64,000 nt of DNA from Methanolobus psychrotolerans (GCF_002243045.1 NZ_MBKP01000007.1:20922-84921), one strand, 5' to 3'. Positions 53,782-62,229 are shown, numbered from the stretch's first letter. Numbers and translations: made by a program. Notes: a model not told the origin generated them from the sequence alone.

Positions 53782-54804
53782 ATGGCAGGTAAAAATTATC
53801 TGGATCTTAAGGCAGAAATCTGGGACACCGGAAAATGCGCATCATGTGGAGCGTGTGTAGCTGTATGTCCGGCAGATGCTATTTACTTTGAAACTGGCAG
53901 GGATTCCACTCATCCTCTTAACAGTGGCTACTGTAAGGATGCCAGCGATGGGGTTCCGTGTGGTGCATGCTATGAAGTATGCCCGAGGATTGACCGACCA
54001 TCATCTGAAGTCATTGGTGAATACATTGATATTGTATCTGCAAAGGCAGGTATCGACATCCCAAGAAAACAGAGTGGTGGGGCTGTAACCGCAATACTTA
54101 CAAATGCCCTTGAACATGGAATGATCGATGCAATAGTCACTGTTGTAGAAGATCCCTGGACACTGCGGCCTTCATCTGCTGTAATTACTTCATCTGAGGT
54201 CCTTGTCCATCATGCAGGAAGCCGTTACAACTGGTGGGTTCCTCTGGTAGCTTCACTGAAAGAAGCTGTCATCACCCGCAAATATACTAACGTAGCAGTT
54301 GTGGGAGTCCCATGTGTCATACAGGCTGTAAGTAAGATGCGAAAGAGTGAAATGGATCTTTTACGTCCGTTCAGGAAATACATACGTCTTGCAGTGGGAC
54401 TTTTCTGTACGGAAACCTTCGACTACGAAAAGCTTGTTCAGGACAAACTCATTTCAGAGCGTAAGATGGACCCTCTTGATATCATACACTTTGATGTAAA
54501 GGGCAAACTTGAGATCACTCTGAAAGATGGAAGCACGACGGTCATCTCATTAAAAGAAGTAGAGGACTGTGTGCGTCCGGGATGCCATATATGTACAGAC
54601 CTTACAGCACTGGATGCAGACATATCAGCAGGTTCCATTGGCAGCGCCCAAGGTTACACGACCTTGATAATACGCAATCCGGTTGGCAAGCAGTTTGTCG
54701 ACAGTGCAGTAATTAATGGAAAACTGTCCCTTGAAAATGATGTAAATCTGGAATTGGTTGAAAAGCTATCACTAAAGAAGCTTGAACGAATGCCAGAGGA
54801 GTAA
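53782..54804 (+). CDS. FrhB-like F420-binding iron-sulfur protein of the glutamate synthase operon
   Basis: The 340-aa protein has an N-terminal ferredoxin-type domain (CASCGACVAVCPADAIYF and CGACYEVCPR) and a coenzyme F420 hydrogenase/dehydrogenase beta-subunit domain (FrhB_N and FrhB_C): KQSGGAVTAILTNALEHG, VGVPCVIQAV, LAVGLFCTETF, and conserved cysteines in CVRPGCHICTDLTALDADIS. This fold oxidises F420H2 with FAD and passes electrons to FeS partners in FrhB, FpoF and Fsr. Placed last in the operon, GGGAG 8 nt upstream, it is the likely electron input for the synthase (inference). Confidence 0.9.
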   Translation: MAGKNYLDLKAEIWDTGKCASCGACVAVCPADAIYFETGRDSTHPLNSGYCKDASDGVPCGACYEVCPRIDRPSSEVIGEYIDIVSAKAGIDIPRKQSGGAVTAILTNALEHGMIDAIVTVVEDPWTLRPSSAVITSSEVLVHHAGSRYNWWVPLVASLKEAVITRKYTNVAVVGVPCVIQAVSKMRKSEMDLLRPFRKYIRLAVGLFCTETFDYEKLVQDKLISERKMDPLDIIHFDVKGKLEITLKDGSTTVISLKEVEDCVRPGCHICTDLTALDADISAGSIGSAQGYTTLIIRNPVGKQFVDSAVINGKLSLENDVNLELVEKLSLKKLERMPEE

Positions 54805-54828
54805 CCAAAAAACAAAAATCACGTTTAT

Positions 54829-54898
54829 GGACACGGTGCCTACCACTTCCTCTATTCTTCCTAACCATGCAATAGGCACTCGTGTCCTGTCTTTTTTC
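54829..54898 (+). terminator. Large hairpin with T-run at the end of the glutamate synthase operon
   Basis: The arms GGACACGGTGCCTA (54829-54842) and TAGGCACTCGTGTCC (54873-54887) form a 14-bp stem with one bulge and a pyrimidine-rich 30-nt loop. TGTCTTTTTT follows. The loop is long for a plain terminator. Confidence 0.55.
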
Positions 54899-55021
54899 AA
54901 TCAAAGCGGTCATAAGAGGATACCGGATATCCTGCAAAGTTTCCCGCAATGATAACGATTTTTTAGGAAAAGACTCTCTTATCGAGAATCTAATCTTATA
55001 TTATTGTTTTGCATACAATAT

Positions 55022-55525
55022 CTAAATCTTCTTCTTATAATATATCGTGTCGATCCCATTTCCTCTATCATTGAGGACTATCGAATATGCGTAGTATCCC
55101 ATCTTCTCATAGAATTTCATTGCAGCAGGGTTGCTTGACCAGGTGCAAAGATAGATTATTTTGAACTCATGTTCGTTAAGTTTCTCTTCAAGTCTCATGC
55201 ATAGTTCCCGGCTGATCCCGTAGTTCCTGTAATCAGGGTGCGTGGCAAGAAAATTGATGTAGGCGGTATCATCACTTTTCCAGTTTATTGTACAGCCCAC
55301 CATACCTACAAAACCACCAAGGGGATCTGATACACTTCTTTCTTCTAACCTGGCAACAAGGAAATTTGCTTCAGGCGTGTCAAGGCATGCATCTACTCTT
55401 TCATGAATGCCCCCTCCCCTTTTACTAAGGGGAGGATAAAAATCATTATCTACAAGTTCAATGAATCTTTTGACCTGCAGATAATCAGCTTTTCTTGTTT
55501 CCTTTATTGAATATGCAGGATTCAT
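55022..55525 (-). CDS. GNAT-family N-acetyltransferase next to the second glutamine synthetase
   Basis: The 167-aa protein has a RimI-like GNAT fold: LATHPDYRNYGISRELCMRLEEKL as the acetyl-CoA loop (unusually YRNYGIS in place of the common RGKGIG) and SSNPAAMKFYEKMGYYAYS near the end. It starts 3 bp after the glnA copy-2 stop and is co-transcribed with it. The substrate is unknown. The context suggests a nitrogen-related amino compound (inference). It ends with TAG. Confidence 0.82.
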   Translation of the reverse strand: MNPAYSIKETRKADYLQVKRFIELVDNDFYPPLSKRGGGIHERVDACLDTPEANFLVARLEERSVSDPLGGFVGMVGCTINWKSDDTAYINFLATHPDYRNYGISRELCMRLEEKLNEHEFKIIYLCTWSSNPAAMKFYEKMGYYAYSIVLNDRGNGIDTIYYKKKI

Positions 55526-55528
55526 GCT

Positions 55529-56857
55529 TCAAATGGTATTCAGGTAGCGCTGTATCTCCCATTCATGGACCTGCGTTCTGTATGCGTCCCATTCTGCCCT
55601 TGCAAGTCTGAGTATATTATCATGGACATGTTCTCCTAGAGTATTCTTAAGAAGTTCATCATTTTCAAGATAATCAGCACTCTCACTGATGGTTGATGGC
55701 AGTGTCTCAATGCCTCTCTCGACACGTTCTTTTTTTGTCAGGTCAAAGACATTGTAATCCATTATTTTTCCGGGGTCCATCTTATTCCTGATACCCTCAA
55801 GACCTGCTGCAAGGATTGCTGCAAATGTAAGGTATGGGTTACATGAAGGGTCCGGGCTTCGAAGTTCTGCCCTTGTACTCTTTCCCCTAGGGGAAGGTAT
55901 GCGTATCAGAGAGCTGCGGTTTGCACCTGACCACGTAATATACACAGGGGCTTCATATCCAGGGATGAGTCTCTTGTATGAGTTTACAAGTGGGTTTGCA
56001 ATGCATGATATGGCTTTGATATGTTTCAGGACACCTGCAATGAATTGTCTTGCAGTTTCACTGATCTGCATCTCTCCAGTCTCGTCATAGAATGCATTCT
56101 CGCCATCCTTTGAAAGTGAAATGTTCACATGCATGCCGGACCCATTTTCAATAGCAATTGGCTTTGGCATAAATGTAGCATGCAGACCGTGCAGCTTTGC
56201 AATGGTCCTTGTGACATACTTGAATGTCATTACATTGTCTGCTGTTGTAAGTGCATCCCCGTACTTGAAATCTATCTCATGCTGCCCGAAAGCGACCTCA
56301 TGGTGTGATGCTTCGATATCGAAGTTAAGGTCCATCAGGGTCAGGACAATTTCTCTTCTGATATCCTCTGCAAGATCGGTAGGTGCGAATTCAAAATACC
56401 TTCCATAGTCATGAGGTACAACGGTTGCCTTTCCGTTTATCTTTTCGAAAAGGAAAAACTCAAGTTCAGGACCTACGTTCAGGGTATATCCCATTTCTTC
56501 AGCTTCTTTCATGACTTTTTTAAGTACATAACGGGGATCAGCTTCGAATTGCTTTCCGCTTGGCAGATAAATGTCACATATCATTCTTGCGACAAGACCT
56601 TTATTGTTGTTCCATGGCAGGATTGCAAAGGTCCCTATGTCCGGTTTCAAAACCATGTCCGATTCATCTATCCTTACAAAACCTTCTATGGATGACCCAT
56701 CAAAGGATATTCCTGTGGTCAAAGCCTTTTCGATCTGTGTTACAGGGATCTCAACATCCTTGACTATTCCCTGTATATCCGTAAACTGCAAACGTATGAA
56801 CTTTACGTTGTTTGTTTCAATGGCTTTGATAACGTCTTCCTTATTACAAATTATCAT
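55529..56857 (-). CDS. glnA: Glutamine synthetase type I (second copy)
   Basis: The 442-aa paralogue of the gene at 48.9 kb keeps the catalytic blocks (FDGSSIEGFVRIDESDM, GPELEFFLF, ASHHEVAFGQHEIDFKYGDAL, GSGMHVNISLSKDG, GANRSSLIRIP, RSPDPSCNPYL). No NrpR-like half-sites are evident in its upstream region (56858-56960), unlike copy 1. In M. mazei two GS genes are differently regulated, and copy 2 may be the constitutive or specialised one, which is inference. It is followed by a GNAT gene. Confidence 0.95.
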   Translation of the reverse strand: MIICNKEDVIKAIETNNVKFIRLQFTDIQGIVKDVEIPVTQIEKALTTGISFDGSSIEGFVRIDESDMVLKPDIGTFAILPWNNNKGLVARMICDIYLPSGKQFEADPRYVLKKVMKEAEEMGYTLNVGPELEFFLFEKINGKATVVPHDYGRYFEFAPTDLAEDIRREIVLTLMDLNFDIEASHHEVAFGQHEIDFKYGDALTTADNVMTFKYVTRTIAKLHGLHATFMPKPIAIENGSGMHVNISLSKDGENAFYDETGEMQISETARQFIAGVLKHIKAISCIANPLVNSYKRLIPGYEAPVYITWSGANRSSLIRIPSPRGKSTRAELRSPDPSCNPYLTFAAILAAGLEGIRNKMDPGKIMDYNVFDLTKKERVERGIETLPSTISESADYLENDELLKNTLGEHVHDNILRLARAEWDAYRTQVHEWEIQRYLNTI

Positions 56858-57026
56858 TTGATCGCCTGCTATTCTTCCTCTATCTTCTGCACATGCAATG
56901 CAAAATTATTTCTGGATATCTATCTCCATGCAATTATAGGTTGCCATGAAAGTTGCGTATGAGCATTCTAAATCAGCAGGCAAAACAAAAAGAATTTAAA
57001 ACAACAGCAAAAAAAAAGAAAAAACA

Positions 57027-57746
57027 TCAAATGAATTTCAGGCTTACATCCTTCATTTCGTTCCTGGCTGCAACGTTGATCAACAAAGGTGTAAGGGATT
57101 CTATCATTGCTGCAGTTTCCAGAGGGCCGATATCAAGAGGTCTCATATTCGATATATCTCTTACAAGGCCAAATACTATTTCTTTAGAATACATCGAATT
57201 TCCGCAAACACCGATGTCATAGTCAAGTTCCATCTCAAGATTTGCCAGTTTCTTTGCAGGCACTGTATGGAAAGCAGCCACAAGCTCTGCATTATCCGGG
57301 AGCATCTTCTGTATCTCCTGGGCAGCGCTTCCTGCCTCAGGCATTGAGAAACAGAAGTATTCGGTATTGAATTCCTTGCTTTGGATAGGAATTATCTGGT
57401 GTTTACCACTTGTGTTGATGTAACACATGTTCTTTTCCATTGGCACGACTACACTGATAATTATCTTATTCTCTATAACCGGTTTTATCATTTCCATAAC
57501 AGGGCCAAGTTGGTTATACCTGATGGCAACAATAATAATATCTGCTTTTTCGGCAGCTGTCTGGTTATCAGTACCTGTTATGCCTGCCTTATGGCCATAT
57601 CCGGCAAGTACTTCATTATATTCTGCAGCGACAGCTTCGGCCTTTTCCACTTCTCTGGAACCGATGATTATCTCGTGTTTCTGGCCCCATCGAAGTGCAA
57701 AGCCTTTGCCTATATTACCTGTGCCTCCAAGTATTGCGATCTTCAT
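57027..57746 (-). CDS. npdG: F420H2:NADP oxidoreductase
   Basis: It transfers hydride between F420H2 and NADP+, supplying NADPH for biosynthesis. The 239-aa protein has the Rossmann loop MKIAILGGTGNIGKGFALRWG, NADP-selecting GSREVEKAE, DIIIVAIRYNQL, and a C-terminal helical F420-binding region (AAFHTVPAKKLANLE, VCGNSMYSKEIVFGLVRDI). The length and motifs match methanogen NpdG. It lies near the F420-linked glutamate synthase operon but on the opposite strand. Confidence 0.94.
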   Translation of the reverse strand: MKIAILGGTGNIGKGFALRWGQKHEIIIGSREVEKAEAVAAEYNEVLAGYGHKAGITGTDNQTAAEKADIIIVAIRYNQLGPVMEMIKPVIENKIIISVVVPMEKNMCYINTSGKHQIIPIQSKEFNTEYFCFSMPEAGSAAQEIQKMLPDNAELVAAFHTVPAKKLANLEMELDYDIGVCGNSMYSKEIVFGLVRDISNMRPLDIGPLETAAMIESLTPLLINVAARNEMKDVSLKFI

Positions 57747-58009
57747 GACATTTCTCCTGGTATGGTCGAGAATGTAATCATATTCTATTATATGTTAACG
57801 TTTTTGGTATTGTCCAAATGGGATTATGTGACTGTGTTAATCATTATCATGGTATAAATAATAACTCCTCCTGTACTATTATCTGCAGCAGTATTTATCA
57901 GCTACTGAATAAGAATAAAAATACTTAGGGAAGAATACTTACCTGATATTGACCTGATCCAACGGTTTCATATCATGTAAGCAGAAGGTTAGTATGAAGA
58001 TCAATGGCG
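57747..58009. other. AT-rich spacer upstream of npdG
   Basis: This spacer of about 260 bp has leftward TATA-like runs (for example around 57781-57795) that could drive npdG. No open frame or strong hairpin was seen. Confidence 0.3.
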
Positions 58010-58615
58010 TTAAAAGAGTCCTTTGATCATGTTGATAAGGCCGGTTAGCAGGCCAGTACTTTCTTCTGATGTGTCATCATCAGTGGTTTCGTCTTTTGTG
58101 GCATCACCATTGTCAGGTTTACCCATCTGGCCTTCGCCATTCATAGTGCCGTTTCCGGGGAAATTACTTTCCGGAAGTTGCATGCTTTCATTGCCTCCCA
58201 TATGTCCTGCACCTTCCATGTGTCCTTCCTGTCCTTCTTGGCCCATTGGATTGTTTTTCATGAGTGCCTCACGCACTACTTCAGGTGCCTCTCCCATTGA
58301 GCTTCTGAGTTCATCCATTATCTCCATTATCGTTTTTTCATCATCAGTAGCTTCAAGTTCTGTTTTCAGTGCTTCCATTTGCTCAAGAAGACTTTTTACT
58401 GATTCTACAACGTCTTCATCATCAAGCTCAGACTGCAGGGATGTGAGTGTGTCAATGTTGTTCTCTATCATCTCAAGATTCATTTCCTTCATCTGTTCAG
58501 CGCCCATTTGAGGCATTTCCATGCCTGTATCATTTTCCAGGGCATAAACACCCGGTATTGCGGTGCTGAAAAGTATCATAAATAATGTAAATAGTATCGA
58601 GATATTTCGTCTCAT
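58010..58615 (-). CDS. Secreted acidic Met-rich protein of unknown function (201 aa)
   Basis: It has a signal peptide (ISILFTLFMILFSTAIPGVYA) with likely cleavage after GVYA. An acidic helical region rich in Glu, Met and Leu follows (about 40-110; LTSLQSELDDEDVVESVKSLLEQMEALKTELEATDDE in parts). Next is a Gly/Met/His-rich low-complexity stretch (GQEGHMEGAGHMGG) and a short hydrophobic C terminus (LLTGLINMIKGLF). Met/His-rich low-complexity segments can bind metals, but that is a guess. The layout is similar to the gene upstream at 58.7-59.2 kb. Confidence 0.65.
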   Translation of the reverse strand: MRRNISILFTLFMILFSTAIPGVYALENDTGMEMPQMGAEQMKEMNLEMIENNIDTLTSLQSELDDEDVVESVKSLLEQMEALKTELEATDDEKTIMEIMDELRSSMGEAPEVVREALMKNNPMGQEGQEGHMEGAGHMGGNESMQLPESNFPGNGTMNGEGQMGKPDNGDATKDETTDDDTSEESTGLLTGLINMIKGLF

Positions 58616-58660
58616 TTTAAAACTCCTTAAAAACCTGTAATATGGATAAATCTGAAAATT

Positions 58661-58686
58661 GTGAGATAGGATTAATCCTATCTCAC
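58661..58686. repeat. 26-bp perfect palindrome between the secreted-protein genes
   Basis: The arms GTGAGATAGGATT (58661-58673) and AATCCTATCTCAC (58674-58686) are fully complementary with no spacer. On the minus strand it lies 40 bp after the stop of the upstream gene and is followed by AATTTTCAG. It may act as a terminator, a processing hairpin or an operator. Confidence 0.6.
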
Positions 58687-58726
58687 GGTGGTGGTATTAA
58701 TAATTTCGCAAACAATTCATTTATCC

Positions 58727-59248
58727 TTATTCTGCGGTTACATTCTCCTGTTTATCCATATACATTGGGCCGAATTCTCTTCCGTGTCCATGTGGCTGCG
58801 GGTTGTTTTTCCTAGCTTCTTCTAGAATCTCCTTGAATTCATCAAGAGTTGTTGCGTCTTCAATGTCTGTAAGCAGAGTTTCCAGTTCAGTTATCTGCTC
58901 ATTAATTGAATCTTCAGTTATGTTCTCATCATCTATTTCATCGATGTTCTCAAGCATTCCCTGAAGCCTTTCAATTCTCTTGTTGATACATTCTGTTTGC
59001 CTTTCTACAAGGAATTGCATCTCTTCTTCTTCTGTCTCAAATACGGGTGCTTCCATGGCTTCATTATTCATTCCATGATTTTCACGTGGGGAATTCATTA
59101 CCCTATGATCCATTACCTTGTAATCCCTGAATTCCTTTGTCTCTTTTGCAGTTCCCGTTTCATCAGCAAAGGCACCAGGCGTTACAGCACTGAACACAAT
59201 TAATGCCAATGAAAGACAGGCCAGAACTTTCATATATTTATGTTTCAT
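58727..59248 (-). CDS. Secreted acidic coiled-coil protein of unknown function (173 aa)
   Basis: The signal peptide (YMKVLACLSLALIVFSAVTPGAFA) is followed by a Met/His/Asn-rich stretch (MDHRVMNSPRENHGMNNEAME). A long acidic helix follows (EEEEMQFLVERQTECINKRIERLQGMLENIDEID in parts, then ITELETLLTDIEDATTLDEFKEILEEA). The domain order is inverted relative to the gene downstream, but the composition and length are alike, suggesting a related function. Family not recognised. Confidence 0.65.
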   Translation of the reverse strand: MKHKYMKVLACLSLALIVFSAVTPGAFADETGTAKETKEFRDYKVMDHRVMNSPRENHGMNNEAMEAPVFETEEEEMQFLVERQTECINKRIERLQGMLENIDEIDDENITEDSINEQITELETLLTDIEDATTLDEFKEILEEARKNNPQPHGHGREFGPMYMDKQENVTAE

Positions 59249-60038
59249 TCTTTTTCTCCTTCATTTTTCTCTGCCAGAAGCAGCACTAATAATTTCCAGC
59301 ACTTTTCTGACATTTCCAAGGTTAGCAGGCTTAAATATAAGCATACTTAACTAAAAGATGCACCATTATGTCCTTAAATTAAAAAATAGAGCTTTATTAA
59401 AGGTTTGTATTCTCTAATAACCTTTGAAAAACTTAAAATGATAAAAAGTTTCCTTATTTTTCCATTTCATGGTTTTTTCAGGTATAACCGATAATCAAAG
59501 ATAATTTATCGCAATTTTAAATCCAATTTTTAAATATTCGGACTATTGTGCATAGGCATGCAGGTATAACTCTATGGTTCAGGACTAATTAGCCAATTGT
59601 TTTTCCTCAATGCAGTAAAAGTGTTTCATTTGACATTTATATCAAATATATTCATGGGACTGTACATTTCAGTCGATGAGCACCAAATAAGTAATTTCAC
59701 AGACATTTTTGCTGTTCTATTTGATTAGTATTATTTATCTGACTTAATTGCTCTTTTATATCTCTATGTAGTGAATATCGCGAATTATTCCTTATTTTTC
59801 CATTTTAGTAGTTATTATAATACTATTTTCATACCTATGCATACAAAAAGCTTCATAAAGGGTAAAATTGCATATAATCACTTTCTGTTTCTCCAAATAG
59901 ACGTTCATGCTAAAGTATGTTTATATTTTAATTTCCCTTTCCCTTGTACTATGGGAAAAACGTTAAGGTGCATTCGAGTATGTTTATTTGTACCACTGTA
60001 CGGGGCTGTAGGAATGTTTGAGTGAGGTGTAATGTCCA
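59249..60038. other. Long AT-rich gene-poor region
   Basis: Nearly 800 bp without a convincing gene. A frame at 59771-60025 is Phe/Tyr/His-rich and has no ribosome-binding site, so I do not call it. A TATA-like AAATATAAGC at 59333-59342 fits neither flanking gene well. GAGGTG (60022-60027) is the ribosome-binding site of the gene at 60039. Confidence 0.4.
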
Positions 60039-60935
60039 ATGAAAAAGATACCGCTCTTAATAGTAATGCTCCTTATATCACTTGTATTGATTTCTGGTCT
60101 GATAAACTCCTCTAAGTACTATGATGTTCATGGTAGATATGGCCCTATGTTGTCTCAGCATCCTGTTCATCTTAGTAAGGATCTATCCTATGGGAAGCCT
60201 TCCTTCACATACGGGAATCTGGCTTTCCCAAAGGATGAACAAATATTCCTTGCGGACAACATCAAAAAATCAAATGAAATGGTAGAACGTCTTCAAGCCA
60301 CAGTTGAACGCTTGAAAAATGAAGGTAATGATGTTCAGGAACTTGATAAGATGGTTGAGTACTATGCTTTGTTAGTATCTGAAGCTAAAGATTACCTCTC
60401 AAAATCTGATGCATCGACTTCGCTTTCAGATGAACAGAAATATCTTGAATTATCACGGGAAAAAATAATTCTGGCAAATTCTGAGCTGAAAGATATTTTT
60501 GCTAAGACCCAAATATATCTTCCCGGACCTGTCAGTATATCCGGGAATGATATTCTGACGGTTTATGGACGTGGAATTCTCATACTGTCGGGTGATCTTG
60601 ACATCGCACTTAGTTTATCCACGGGTGAGTTTTCAGTAATTGATTTTGCAGGTGATATGGATATTGATACAGCTGAGCTCTATAGCTCAGAGGGTATGTC
60701 TGCGAAAGTAATCTCTTCCGGAGATCCAGGAAATCCGCAAAAGATGTTGTCATATGTTGGTGTACAGGGTAATGTAACATTGTCCAGTTCAGAACTTACC
60801 GTAGCTATCATGGGGGAAGATATAGGTCTTCTTGTAAGAGGTACGGGAGAAGCTGAATTCTATGGTAATGGGACTTACTATCTGCAGAATGCTACTGTGA
60901 ACAAAGAAGGCACCTGGATCTCCCCGATATTTTGA
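60039..60935 (+). CDS. Secreted/anchored protein, cassette copy 1 (298 aa)
   Basis: An N-terminal hydrophobic segment (LLIVMLLISLVLISGLI) acts as a signal or anchor. Residues about 70-160 form a charged helical region (FLADNIKKSNEMVERL, RLKNEGNDVQELDKMVEYYALLVSEAKDYL in parts). Residues about 165-295 form a beta-rich domain with repeated SGD/GNG motifs (GPVSISGNDILTVYGRGILILSGDLD in parts). It shares motifs along its whole length with the gene at 62.4 kb. Function unknown. Both copies are followed by a gene, intact or decayed, for a membrane-anchored carboxypeptidase-regulatory-like protein. Confidence 0.7.
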   Translation: MKKIPLLIVMLLISLVLISGLINSSKYYDVHGRYGPMLSQHPVHLSKDLSYGKPSFTYGNLAFPKDEQIFLADNIKKSNEMVERLQATVERLKNEGNDVQELDKMVEYYALLVSEAKDYLSKSDASTSLSDEQKYLELSREKIILANSELKDIFAKTQIYLPGPVSISGNDILTVYGRGILILSGDLDIALSLSTGEFSVIDFAGDMDIDTAELYSSEGMSAKVISSGDPGNPQKMLSYVGVQGNVTLSSSELTVAIMGEDIGLLVRGTGEAEFYGNGTYYLQNATVNKEGTWISPIF

Positions 60936-60968
60936 GATTGAACTATACACATAATATGGTAATGTAGC

Positions 60969-61440
60969 ATGAGAATGAGAGATTGCGCAGGTTGCATAGT
61001 CCTCATTTTGTTTTTTCCAGGAGTTGTGGCATCTGATGATATCGCAATTATTCACAAGTAGCTTATGAATGGGGTACCTTCAACACTCTTAATGCTATGT
61101 AGAAGTAACTTCAACTCATGAGCAGTCAACAGTTGCAAAGTAAGGTACTTACTCTTTTGAATTGCCAGAGGAATGTATTGCATTGCTGCCAGCTATTATG
61201 ATGTTGAAAAGCTTACGTATTATGGAGAAAATATCATAATCGTGTCACATGGAGGTATTATGTCGTAGACCTGCTACTTTTACTTTCTTACTCTGATGTG
61301 GCTGCTGCAGAGATGTTGATTATGAAAGGAGAAATCCTATTATTTTCTGTTCATTTTTTTATTTGGTTATAGTGTTCATTCTTTTTGCTTCATTATTTTA
61401 TGAGGTAAGTATGGAACCGCAAAGCTACAAATGAATTTTC
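60969..61440 (+). pseudogene. Decayed copy of the membrane-anchored protein gene found at 63355
   Basis: An ATG at 60969 opens a signal-like peptide (MRMRDCAGCIVLILFFPGVVAS) that parallels the intact gene (MRVLSCIGCITIILLLSGVSAA), but it stops at TAG near 61060. In shifted frames the homology continues: VAYEWGTF at about 61059-61082 against VAYEWSTF, then EQSTVAK and TYSFELPE, then IAASYYDVEKLTYYGENIIIVS against ITASYYKNDQLTYYTEDLITVS, then a hydrophobic run near 61340-61400. Several frameshifts and stops make it a pseudogene. The 3' boundary is uncertain. Confidence 0.75.
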
Positions 61441-61765
61441 TGTTAATTTCCATGGAGGTGAAGATGGAAAGGACGTGGAAATATTCTGTTTTGGACAGAT
61501 CCGGGAAATGATTCCTGAAAAAGTTAATGTGATTTTGAAATCATACATTTTTAACCACATAATTAGTAGAAGGGCAATTTCTCTCATTTTACAGGTACTG
61601 TTATTTTCAAAACAAAGGTTCAAATTATATTGGATAAGCTTTAAAAGCTGTATTTTCTTTTATTACTATAATCCAAGTTCCCATAAAGTTTTATTTGTTC
61701 ATTTTGACATATTTCTCTTTTTTCTGTAAGTATGCTTTTATTAAAAACTGCTTATGAGTGAATTG
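61441..61765. other. AT-rich spacer downstream of the pseudogene
   Basis: It may contain further decayed sequence of the 63355-type gene, but I cannot align it. The frames here are broken and low-complexity, with runs of T and A. No promoter or RNA feature is clear. Confidence 0.3.
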
Positions 61766-61904
61766 CCTGTCAGCAATACTATCCTGGCAGGTACCACCCC
61801 CACTTCGGTGGCATCTAACTCTCCAACCACATCCAGCCGAAGATGCCACCACTGTACCAACCCCCTCGTTTAAGAGACGCCTATCAATCGTGGGTGTCTC
61901 TTAA
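61766..61904 (+). ncRNA. Candidate structured RNA: three consecutive hairpins in a GC-richer island
   Basis: Hairpin 1: CCTGTCAG (61766-61773) with CTGGCAGG (61784-61791), one G-U. Hairpin 2: GGTGGCATCT (61807-61816) with AGATGCCACC (61841-61850), a perfect 10-bp stem. Hairpin 3: TTAAGAGACGCC (61870-61881) with GGTGTCTCTTAA (61893-61904), 12 bp with one G-U. CTTCGG (61803-61808) can instead pair with CCGAAG (61837-61842), which excludes hairpin 2. C-rich linkers (ACCCCCA, AACCCCCT) separate the stems. It may be a non-coding RNA, a leader of the small frame at 61923, or the end of a dead mobile element. Confidence 0.4.
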
Positions 61905-61922
61905 CCGATATGGGTGACAAAA

Positions 61923-62039
61923 ATGGACAATGTGATAGATTCTTTAAAACAATTCATTGAATCAAGGTTTCAGGAGGTAAATCGTGCCCATGCACTCAAT
62001 CCTAAAACTTTCTTGATCTATCTTCTGTCAGGAAGCTAA
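61923..62039 (+). CDS. Small frame (38 aa), possibly a gene remnant
   Basis: ATG 61923 lies 19 bp after the third hairpin. The peptide begins MDNVIDSLKQFIESRFQEV and ends FLIYLLSGS. The amphipathic start looks like the N terminus of a longer protein, possibly from a mobile element, which is a weak impression. No ribosome-binding site is seen. AGGAGG inside the frame (61972-61977) would instead serve a 10-codon GTG frame at 61984. It is best viewed as uncertain. Confidence 0.25.
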   Translation: MDNVIDSLKQFIESRFQEVNRAHALNPKTFLIYLLSGS

Positions 62040-62112
62040 ACCCTGGACAAATAATAGTTTATTGAAGATATCTTCATCAGATAACAATTTACAATTTCCG
62101 GAAAGGATTCAA

Positions 62113-62229
62113 GTGGTGAAACCTCTATATGACTTCCTTTTCATTTTAAGTGTGGTGGCAGATCTGATTATCACCTCTCTGTTGATACTCTCGGGTTTTA
62201 AGCAGTTATCATGGTTCAATTTGCTTTGA
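62113..62229 (+). CDS. Small hydrophobic frame (38 aa), uncertain
   Basis: A GTG at 62113 opens VVKPLYDFLFILSVVADLII and a second hydrophobic stretch ending SWFNLL, a single possible membrane helix. GGAAAGGATT upstream is a weak ribosome-binding site. It could be a membrane microprotein or the tail of a broken gene. Confidence 0.25.
   Translation: MVKPLYDFLFILSVVADLIITSLLILSGFKQLSWFNLL

Noticed and set aside
59771..60025. 84-codon frame in the AT-rich region
   Set aside because: No ribosome-binding site, Phe/Tyr/Cys-rich random-looking translation, and it ends inside the leader of the 60039 gene.
60969..61062. Read-through of TAG as pyrrolysine in the short frame after the 60039 gene
   Set aside because: Homology to the 63355 gene continues in other frames and is followed by further stops and frameshifts, so the TAG marks decay, not pyrrolysine coding.
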